A DNA stretch of 64,000 nucleotides. It comes from Roridomyces roridus. Taxonomy: Eukaryota; Basidiomycota; Agaricomycetes; Agaricales; Mycenaceae. The DNA is taken from NCBI GenBank assembly GCA_029378245.1, contig JARKIF010000107.1, positions 1-64,000 of the forward strand. The letters are read 5' to 3'. Below the pieces are notes generated by a model. The model worked only from the letters and a program-made list of their open reading frames with translations, did not search any database and was not told where the DNA came from. Each line of letters opens with the position of its first letter. Position 1 is the stretch's first letter. Shown piece after piece: positions 56,484 through 64,000 of the stretch. The position numbers and the translations under genes are program-made.

Positions 56484-56640
56484 TAAGTCGCAGCGCTCCT
56501 GCAGTAACTACCTGCTCTTCTGGAGTCCGGACTCCGGTCATGTGACTGTCGGTACGGATGATCTGATCAACAGCCAGCTCCGTCTTTTTCCAAGCCACTT
56601 CCTTCCTGCCACACTGCCGGTGCCCTTTTCGCTGACCAAC

Positions 56641-58389
56641 ATGAACCCGGACACCCTCGGAGTTCCGCCTGACATCCAACTAGCCTCCTCCGATCCACTA
56701 GCGTGGGAGGACAGGTGGGACCAAGTCTTCGCTGTTGTCAACGGCCAGCGCATCTTCTCGTCCTCTCCCGCAGCATGGACCGTTCAGACCTTGGCCACGT
56801 CTCCAAATATGCAAGACCCCAAACACAGAGACGACGTGATTCGTTGCACCCGTTCCCTGCGAAAGACCTTGTGCGATATCCAGGCGAAGCTTACCTCCAT
56901 TGCTGTACCCTTCTTTCTCGGGAACGATCTGCAGGACAGATGGATGTCGGCAGCCCCCAGCAGACGTGGTGAGATCATTCTCGCTGGCTTGATTGCTGCT
57001 TGCACAACGGTGCCTTCCCTCCATGATGCTCGATGGTTTTGCGACAAAGAGATGAGGGTCGAATCACACCGACAGAATGGCCGCTTATTCCTCGATCTCT
57101 TGGAGGAAATGATGGTACAAAACCCGACAGCTGCCTCCCCGGACACGCCCACTTATGTCGCGCATCCGGTGTGGGACGCAATCGCGGCTGATCAGCAAGC
57201 ATCTAACGCTACCATATGTGAAAAGATTGCACTTGCAGACATCCTCTCTGAGCGGAATCTGTTGATCGGTCAGGACTCAGCTTCGAGAGTCAACCCTCGG
57301 GAATACTGAACTTGGAGCAGGATTTGTGATCCACTTCGCGCTTTGCTCGATTCTCGGTTTGCCCACTCCTGAGCTGATTCAAACGAAAATCGGTTCCAAA
57401 CCTGGAAAGTCAGCTCAATATCACCTCATGCATCCGATTCAAGCCGAATTGCGAACGGTTTGCGGAGAAGCAACGGCCCAGGAGTTCGGGGAAATTGCCC
57501 GTCAGCTTGGGAAGGGAGTGGACGCTCAAAGGAGAGAGGTATACGCCACGGGAAAACGGTCCTGCCAGACGTGTCTCAAGCCGAACGATACGACGAAAAA
57601 GTACCCGCGCTGCAAACGATGCTGGGATACGATGAAGAGGGAGGTTTTATACTGCTCCTCGTGCGTGCCGTGCATTTTCTCTTGTCAATTTCAATTACCG
57701 ACTGTAAACCCCTCAGTGAATGTCAGAAGGTGGATTGGAAAGCTGGACACAAGAACGAGTGCGGTAAATGGCTCCAGCTCGAGGATTTGACACCTTCCGC
57801 TCCCGAGCAACACTCTCCGGAGCCCAAGATCGGTCCTCCAGTCTCCGGATTCAAGCGCTCCGGCGCACTTATTTTCCAGGTGTCACACCTGAACCAGCTC
57901 TCCCCGGACTACGACTACATCATCCTCCTGGAATATGACCGTGTATACGTATCCTTCTCACACCCGCCGATTCGTGCCGCCTTTTGCGCCTGCAGGAACA
58001 AGGCGATGACGACGGGTGATCGCCGCGCCGTCGGGATGCTCGCGCACTTTCTCCTCTTCATGTACTACCACCACCCGCGGCTGCAACAGATCGGTGTCGT
58101 CCCAGGTGCCATGCTGGGACAGATGTTGACGGAGTTCGAGTTTCCGGATATTCTGCGTGCAGCAAATGAAATGGAGCAGCGGATGTATTTGGACGAAGGA
58201 CAGCGTCCGTGCGTGATCATTTCCCTTTCATCCGTGTATCATTCATGATCAATAATCCTTCCCTCTTCTAGACCTCTCATTCTCGACGGAGGGGTCTCGG
58301 TGGCAGAGTGGAATGCAATTCCATCAACATGGTTGGACGTTGGGGTTGTTCCCCTCTTCGAGTTAGGTTCAGTTTACGCCAACCTTTAG
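56641..58389 (+). CDS. MYND family copy G, intact
   Basis: Start at 56641 (MNPDTLGVPPDIQLASSD). N-terminal half: RWMSAAPSRRGEIILAG, EMRVESHRQNGRLFLDLLEE, ERNLLIG; then an intron of about 60 nt. Exon 2: FVIHFALCSILGLPTPELIQ, CQTCLKPNDTTKKYPRCKRCW..LYCSS. A MYND intron leads to ECQKVDWKAGHKNEC. C-terminal module: FKRSGALIFQVSHLNQLSPDYDY, AAFCACRNKAMTTGDRRAVGML. A last intron gives LILDGGVSVAEWNAIPSTWLDVGVVPLFEL and stop at 58387. All zinc ligands kept, no lesions, about 520 residues. It is the functional-looking sister of pseudogene F and differs by few substitutions, so F broke recently. Its promoter region now abuts the Tc1/mariner-type element 157 bp upstream. Confidence 0.82.
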
Positions 58390-58779
58390 AACCATAGGTG
58401 CAATCGTTGGCTGTCTGTAATATTCTTCTTGTTTTCTTGAACTTTGTGCAATGACTTTCGTACAAATCCTCCTGAAACGGCAGGATCAAGGAAGTTGAAC
58501 CAAAGTTGAACCGCACATGTTCAAGTTTTTGATCGTTTATCCCGAGTCCCCGTCAACTCCCTTTGCCCTTGACTTCAAACCGTATGGTAGAAGACGGATC
58601 GATTCAAAAATCTGAAAAGATATCCTTGGCTACGGCAAATTTCTCAGACCCCACCGCGAACATCAATCCTCCTCAAACGGTTGGACGTGGAGAATCGCAT
58701 GGGGAACTGCCTCCCGATATACGTCGAACGAGAGGCGTGCTTTGACTCGGAGAAACTCCATTGTGCGATATCCCTGCGG

Positions 58780-60330
58780 ACGCCGTCGATAGCCCCAATA
58801 GCATGGCTGATTCAGAGTTGGCGTTTGCCCGGGGCGTCTGGCCATCCGAGAGACGCTCCCAGGAACAGCAGGCGCAAGACTCAACGAACAACATCTTTGC
58901 AGTAAACCTGAGTCCAATATTCGGGGCTGCAGCCGCCAGGAACCTCGCGGGGCAGACACTTTCGGAAGCTGCCAGCAGAAACTGATTCAAAATCATGCGA
59001 GGGCGGATGAAAATCGTCTTTTTTCGTTTGACAGTGACGAGCTATTGAGCCGGATTTGAAAATAAATATTGTAATGTAAGATACTGTGGAAGAGATGTCA
59101 ACTTCAATCGAGACAGTCGACCATGAATCTTACTTGCCTACTCGAGCCCAGAATTCATCGTTACAACTCTGGCAACGACTCGACCCATAGTTCGGCGCCA
59201 GGGAATGCGCTCTCAAACACACTTCTGTCGGTGCGTGCATGGTGGATTGCAATACGCTGCGGATATCCCTGGTGACGCACTGCGAGGATAGCCGCGACAG
59301 GGTCTGCACCGAGGAAGACTTCGGAAACAGCGAGCGTTTCCAATGCGGGGAACGCGAGCATCGAAAAGAATAGCTGCATACTATCTTCGTCGTAATCATC
59401 CGAGTTCTTCAAGAGAAGACGCAGGGAGCGCACAGGAATCGGCGTGATCGTGGAGATTGGTGGCAGATTGCTGCTGACTGGATTACAAATGTCGATATTG
59501 CAAATTTCGAGGATGGTCGTGTGCGGCAGAATCTCGACAGCTTCGTACGGAAAGAGAGTCGCGGTGAGGGAGGTGATTTGGGACCATGGAAGGGTGATAC
59601 AAAAGGGATTGAAAAAGTTCGAAAGGACGACGTCCTTGAGCCTTGGCGCGTCAACGAACAGTTTCCGCTGTAAATCCCCGGGAATGTGGGCCTTGGCTGG
59701 AGGGTAATGGGTCGGGCCCACGGTCAAGCCACGCAAAAGTGGCATGGAGGTTGTGAAAACCTCGAGATCCTCGAGAGGGAAACGAATGTCCATGTCTCGA
59801 ACCCGCAAAGCATGCGCCAAAACTGCCTCGACAAAAGCGGTGGTGGAGGGCATGCACTGGGTGTGATACGGGCGCACAAGCGCGATGGACAAGGGACAAT
59901 GACCGGATCGCTGCAGCCAAGAATCCAGCAGACCGAGCTGGCGGGCATGTAGCTTCTTGTCCTCGGAATCGATATCCAATTCCATGGTGCTCCACAGCGC
60001 GGGGGTGCCCAGGGCGATATCACGCCATCGGCGGCATATGCGAAGCAAGAATGAAGGGGACAATGGTCCGACGAGCGACGGGCGCTGTGGAAAAGGTGGA
60101 AGGAATTGCGTGAAGATTTCCGACGTGACTTAGGCGGGTAAGGTGAGCACGGGATATCTGTGGCTGGCCAGTGCTTGGCAGAGCTGACTTCTCTCGTAGA
60201 GGCGTGGCTCAAGGCTGTGTTGAAGGTCCTCTATCTCAAGATCGAGTTCCGCAATGCGGTCGCGAGCGGCTGAGCGAGCCACAAAGGTAGTGAAAACAGG
60301 AGCGGAGTCGGACATCTGTCAACGAGTTCC
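58780..60330 (-). repeat. Tandem duplication, unit 1
   Basis: Shared with 60840-62345 in the same orientation. It includes the F-box gene plus downstream sequence, for example ggaacctcgcggggcagaca and tcggaagctgccagcagaaa at 58940-58985 and 60970-61010. Unit length is about 2.05 kb. 58400-58780 between copy G and this unit has no gene. Confidence 0.75.
59161..60315 (-). pseudogene. F-box/LRR-like gene with a nonsense codon in the F-box
   Basis: Start at 60315 (MSDSAPVFTTFVARSAARDR), a coiled-coil (IAELDLEIEDLQHSLE), then YPVLTLPA. The next codon is TAA at 60132-60130, where the sister copy has GAG (LTLPAEVTSEIF). After the stop the frame is open for 300 codons to 59161: LLRICRRWRDIALGTPALWS, LPWSQITSLTATLFP, MLAFPALETLAVSEVFLGAD, AFPGAELWVESLPEL. 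Only this one lesion is seen, so loss is recent; reinitiation at MELDIDSEDK would lack the F-box. A two-base change (GAG to TAA) makes simple sequencing error less likely. Confidence 0.75.
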
Positions 60331-60839
60331 AGTGAGCTTTAGGCTGATAAATCCAATCGCTACGAGTCCTCACCTGTGAATTCGAATGAGCGCCCTGCAG
60401 TTTGTCACGGAGAAGAGCAAGAGAACGGAGAAGAGCAAGAGACGATCAAATTTCCACGTGCACCATTGCCGACTGATGCGCATCACAGGCGGCTTCAATA
60501 AAAGCACTGAAAAAAAACCACGAATCGAATATAAAATCGTAAATGACAGGAACAAGATACGGAAGCCAAGGCAGTAGATGGGCCGTCGCTCATGATACGG
60601 ACAACCTCGGATATGTACACCACTCGCCGTTTACCAGAGTAAGTAAGCGTGGACGAAACCCTGCCACCGCTGATTGCCTGCATTTCAGCATCGCCGTTGA
60701 GACGCAGCGTGGGCGGCGACGAGCAAGGCTCCCAGTCGCCACCCAGCCTCCTACGCAAGCTGCACGTGGTGCGCCCTTGGTCTGAGCGCAGAAGATATGG
60801 CGGTGCTTGCCCCGCATCAAGCTTCAAGAGACGAACCGC

Positions 60840-62345
60840 GACAATATCATGGCTGATTCGGCGCGTCTGGCCATCCCAGAGATGCTCCCGAGGAACAGCA
60901 GGACTCCACGAACCACGTCTTCACAGTTAACCGGAGTTCAATCTTTATTCAGGTGGCTGCCCGGAACCTCGCGGGGCAGACATTTTCGGAAGCTGCCAGC
61001 AGAAACTGATTCACAATCGGATGAAAATCGTCTTTTTCGTTTCAGTGACGAGTTATGTATTGAGCCGGATTGGAAAAATAAATATTTGTAATGCCATAAA
61101 ATCCTGTGCAAGACATGTCAACGTACAATAATCGAGACAGTCAAACATGAATCTTACTTACCTACTCGCGCCCAAAATTCATCGTTACAACTCTGGCAAC
61201 GACTCGACAGATAATTCGGCGCCAGGAAATGCGCTCTCAAACAGACTCTTCGCAGTGCGTGCATGGTGGATCGCAATACGCCGCGGATATCCTTGTCCAC
61301 GCAGTGCAAGGATGGCCGCAACGGGGTCTGCCCCGAGGAAGACTTCGGAAACAGCGAGCGTTTCCAATGCGGGGAATTCGAGCATCGAAAAGAATAGCTG
61401 CATACTATCTTCGTCATGCTCGTCATCCAGGTTCTTCAAGAGAAGACGCAGGGAGCGCACAGGAATCGGCGCGATCTCCGGGACCAGTGGTGTATTGCCG
61501 CCCCTCACTGAATTACAAATGTCGATATTGCAGATTTGGAGGATGGTCGTGTGCTGCAGAATTTCGGCAGCTTCGCACGCAAAGAGAGTCGCGGTGAGGG
61601 AGGTGATTTGGGACCATGGAAGCGTGATAGAAAATGGGTTGAAGAGGTTTGAAAGGACTACGTCCGTGAGCCTTGGTGCATGAAGGAAGAGTTTCCGCTG
61701 CAAATGCCCGGGGACGTGGGTGTTCGCTGGAGGGTACTGGGTTGGGCCTACGGTCACGCTACGTAGGAGCGGCATGGGGACTGTGAAATGCTCGAGATCC
61801 TGGAGAGGGACACAAATGTCCATATCTCGAAACCGCGAGGCATGGGCCAAGATTGCCTTTGCCAACGCGGTGATGGAAGGCGTACACCGCGTGCTGTACG
61901 AGCCCACCAGCGCAATGGATAGGGGGCAATGACCAGATCGCTGCAGCCAGGAATGGAGCAAACCGAGCTGGTGTTCATGTAGCTTCTCGTCTTCGAACTC
62001 GATATCCAATGTCATAGTGCTCCATAGCGCAGGGGTGGACAGGGCGATGTCACGCCATCGGCGGCATATGCGAAGCAATAATGACGGGGACAATGGTCCA
62101 ACGAGCGACGGGCGCTGTCGAAAAGGTGGAAGGAATTGCATGAAAATCTCCGATGTGACCTCGGCGGGTAAGGTGAGCACGGGATAGCTGTAGCTGGCCA
62201 GCGCGTCGCGGAGGCGTCGTCGCTCAAGCTGCCGCATCTCGAGAGAGCGCTGGAAATCCTCTATTTCAAGATCGAGCTCCGCAATGCGATCGCGAGCGGC
62301 TGAGCGAGCCACAGAGGTCGTGAAAGAAAGACCGGACATCTGTCG
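60840..62345 (-). repeat. Tandem duplication, unit 2
   Basis: Partner of 58780-60330. Contains the intact F-box copy. Sequence upstream of the two genes (60330-60840 and beyond 62345) is not obviously shared, except for a weak CGCAGAAGRTRTGGCRGYGCTTGCC similarity between 60787-60815 and 63130-63160. Confidence 0.7.
61185..62339 (-). CDS. F-box/LRR-like protein, intact tandem copy
   Basis: Start chosen at 62339 (MSGLSFTTSVARSAARDRIA), matching the start of the sister gene; the frame is open 64 codons further upstream without similarity. Coiled coil (AELDLEIEDFQRSLEMRQLE), then the F-box YPVLTLPAEVTSEIFMQFLP...LRICRRWRDIALSTPALWS, the Skp1-binding part of SCF adaptors. Leucine-rich strands follow to the C-terminus (LPWSQITSLTATLFA, ALETLAVSEVFLGADPVAAI, FPGAELSVESLPEL). 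384 residues, single exon, no breaks. Target unknown. It is presumably the surviving member of the tandem pair. Confidence 0.8.
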   Translation of the reverse strand: MSGLSFTTSVARSAARDRIAELDLEIEDFQRSLEMRQLERRRLRDALASYSYPVLTLPAEVTSEIFMQFLPPFRQRPSLVGPLSPSLLLRICRRWRDIALSTPALWSTMTLDIEFEDEKLHEHQLGLLHSWLQRSGHCPLSIALVGSYSTRCTPSITALAKAILAHASRFRDMDICVPLQDLEHFTVPMPLLRSVTVGPTQYPPANTHVPGHLQRKLFLHAPRLTDVVLSNLFNPFSITLPWSQITSLTATLFACEAAEILQHTTILQICNIDICNSVRGGNTPLVPEIAPIPVRSLRLLLKNLDDEHDEDSMQLFFSMLEFPALETLAVSEVFLGADPVAAILALRGQGYPRRIAIHHARTAKSLFESAFPGAELSVESLPEL

Positions 62346-62883
62346 ACGAGTCCCAGTGAACCTTACGCTCATGAAGCCAATCTCTACCCAACGATTCCTT
62401 ACCTGCAGATGAGTAACCAAATGGCGCTGCGTCCTGGTGTTGTGGAGAAGAGCAAGAGACGAGATCAGACGGGAGTATTGATCCGAGCGACTCGGAGCGA
62501 CTTTCCAGCTGAATGAAAATCGCATCTCCAATGGACTCGATAAACTACACGGGCTGCACGAAAAGGACCGAATTCCGGTGAGAAGTAGCGGACTCTCGTA
62601 CGAATCGAATATAACATTGAGTCGAGATAAAGAGAGTAAGATATTTTATAGGCGGTCTCTCCGGGTCAGACCATCAGGCGTAGTCGGCTGAAGATGCGAA
62701 TCCCTGTCAGCGCCGAATTGATCTAGTAACTGGAGGTACATACGCACCAGAAATCTGCATAAGGAAAGCCGGACAAGACTACCAGTCACCTCTGATTATA
62801 CAGGACGAGCGCGCCGCTACCGCTGCTGCATTTCGTTTCCATCCCACCGTCAGAACGCGCAACCCGCGCAATCTAGGTCGTCA
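62346..62883. other. Intergenic, nothing recognised
   Basis: Upstream of the intact F-box gene; presumably its promoter. No repeat, RNA gene or coding exon is evident. Confidence 0.35.
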
Positions 62884-63855
62884 TCAGCTTTGCGAGTCGT
62901 TATGGAGTAGAAACAAAAGCACGAACCAGGGACCCTGCCGTATCCGTGTGGGAGATTGCAGAGCGACGCCCAGAATCATCGACCCCTGCCGACCTGCGAC
63001 GCGAGAAAGAGCCGTCCTGAGCAGGTCTCGCATCCGTGCGTACACGCCAAACGACTCTATATGGCGCTGCGACAGCCCAGGCTCCCACACAAGCTGTGTG
63101 TGGTATCCGAATGACGCCCGCCTTGTCCAAGCGCAGAAGGTGTGGCAGCGCTTGCCTCGGATCGAAAAACGACGAGCGCCAAGCAGAGACTGAGAGGCAC
63201 CACCCAAGCACCCAACGGTGCCATCCCCCGATATCGCACCCTCGGCGGGCAGGTGCAGCATCGCCGAAACTACCAACGTCGATGCGTCGTCTCCGTTGGT
63301 GCTGGGCAGGAGCTCTAGTCGGCCAACGCCCTTCCGCGAGAGAATATCGGCCAAGTCGACCACACTTTGGTGATATCGGGCTCCTTCCTGGGAAAGGCGG
63401 GATTGTCGACCGACTAGATGACCCATGGACCAAGACCATGGACCCGAAGATTGCAGACCGACACCCAGTCCACGGCTCCCACCCGCGACGCGACCAACGC
63501 CTAAACCCACTAAACAGCACGCCAGCGGTCGAGACAAGGGAATCCCGCGCATTGCCAATCCACGTCGACGGGTGAGGAATTTTACTGATGCCGGGCGACG
63601 GGCTGCACCTCTGTCACATCGGCGAGAGTAAATGGGAAGGCAGAAAGAGACTGCTGTGATACCACCAATCAGCTGGATGGACACCAAAGGGGAAATGATG
63701 AGACGTACGCCGATGACCGGGAGTGAATCTTCTTGCAGAATAGATGTCCGATCGGGGAAGGGAAGGGGAGGCAAATGCTGGGACCACCCGAAAGCTGACA
63801 TACGGCCCAGGACGAATAGAGGCGCGGTGGAAGTGACTCCAGTCGGGGACAGCAT
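62884..63855 (-). CDS. Unrecognised 323-codon reading frame
   Basis: The longest open frame in the last 1.5 kb. Composition is rich in Gly, Arg, Ser and Leu, with one hydrophobic stretch (RLIISPLVSIQLIGGITAV). No domain is recognised, and frames of 180-200 codons are open in overlapping registers on both strands, which points to high GC content rather than coding. A short piece (GKRCHTFCA) resembles GKHRHIFCA on the minus strand at about 60800. It may be chance or part of an old repeat. Reported because of its length only. Confidence 0.2.
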   Translation of the reverse strand: MLSPTGVTSTAPLFVLGRMSAFGWSQHLPPLPFPDRTSILQEDSLPVIGVRLIISPLVSIQLIGGITAVSFCLPIYSRRCDRGAARRPASVKFLTRRRGLAMRGIPLSRPLACCLVGLGVGRVAGGSRGLGVGLQSSGPWSWSMGHLVGRQSRLSQEGARYHQSVVDLADILSRKGVGRLELLPSTNGDDASTLVVSAMLHLPAEGAISGDGTVGCLGGASQSLLGARRFSIRGKRCHTFCAWTRRASFGYHTQLVWEPGLSQRHIESFGVYARMRDLLRTALSRVAGRQGSMILGVALQSPTRIRQGPWFVLLFLLHNDSQS

Positions 63856-64000
63856 CGGGTGCGGTCGGATGGGGCCTGGAGCCAGCCGACACAGTCGCCG
63901 GAAGGAGGATAGTCGATAAGGATGGATGAGGCAATGGCGGCGGCGAGTTGTCCATGGTGAGGAGTGCAGTGGAAAACAGAAAGGTGCCCGAAAGGGACAG

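Larger units (their letters stand above)
51383..58582 (+). repeat. Segmental duplication, block 2 (partner 40934-43686)
   Basis: Contains copies H and G in the order and orientation of E and F, expanded by the hAT-type pair (51936-53237) and the Tc1/mariner-type element (53417-56483). The left border is 44 bp after the P450 stop codon; the right border is after ttgacttcaaaccg. The single-copy state of each insertion site in block 1 shows the insertions came after the duplication, or into only one copy. Confidence 0.85.

Noticed and set aside
63036..63575. 179-codon plus-strand frame opposite the 62884-63855 frame
   Set aside because: Arg/Pro-rich composition and overlap with a longer antisense frame suggest a GC-content artefact; neither strand is convincing.

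Overview
The window looks like an accessory, transposon-rich stretch of an agaricomycete (mushroom) nuclear genome. The basis is many 45-70 nt GT..AG introns, basidiomycete-style F-box, MYND, BTB and ARM/C2/kinase proteins, and fungal DNA transposons. A Mycena-like fungus is my best guess; that comes from remembered family resemblance, not a search. There are no operons, rRNA, tRNA or CRISPR arrays that I can support.

Layout. 1-4.6 kb: remains of a head-to-head pair of housekeeping genes, EMC1 (5' fragment) and VPS26 (retromer subunit). VPS26 is broken by a nonsense codon and a deletion, and carries a 2.2 kb inverted-repeat element in its first intron. 5-8.5 kb: an F-box-like protein and two decayed copies of another F-box-like gene. 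8.4-11.9 kb: an apparently intact multi-exon gene fusing ARM-like repeats, an Rsp5/Nedd4-like C2 domain and a protein kinase. 12-17.3 kb: a broken SNG1/DUF3533-type membrane-protein gene, an F-box-like gene and a second SNG1-like remnant. 18.3-20.4 and 32.0-34.2 kb: two long helical proteins with a C-terminal MYND zinc finger. 20.9-30.0 kb: four copies (A-D) of another MYND family, in both orientations. 37.1-38.5 kb: a BTB/POZ gene with a mitochondrial-presequence-like first exon, plus a truncated BTB copy.

39.5-58.6 kb is a segmental duplication. MYND copies E and F (39.5-43.5 kb) have a duplicate H+G (51.4-58.4 kb) pasted directly after a cytochrome P450 gene. The duplicate has since taken a nested pair of hAT-type elements and a complete Tc1/mariner-type element with a DDE transposase. 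Copy E has a 368 bp TA-flanked MITE in an intron. Between the two blocks, an F-box gene (46.0-48.1 kb) is split by another nested hAT-type pair. Paralogous empty sites and exact target-site duplications fix most element borders to the base. 58.7-62.4 kb is a tandem duplication of an F-box/LRR-like gene, one copy with a nonsense codon in the F-box. The last 1.5 kb holds one unrecognised long reading frame.

Functionally the region is a birth-and-death nursery for ubiquitin-adaptor-like (F-box, BTB) and MYND proteins, reshaped by non-autonomous DNA transposons. The best candidates for something new are the ARM-C2-kinase protein, the eight-copy MYND family, the BTB protein with a presequence-like exon, and the element-within-element insertions.
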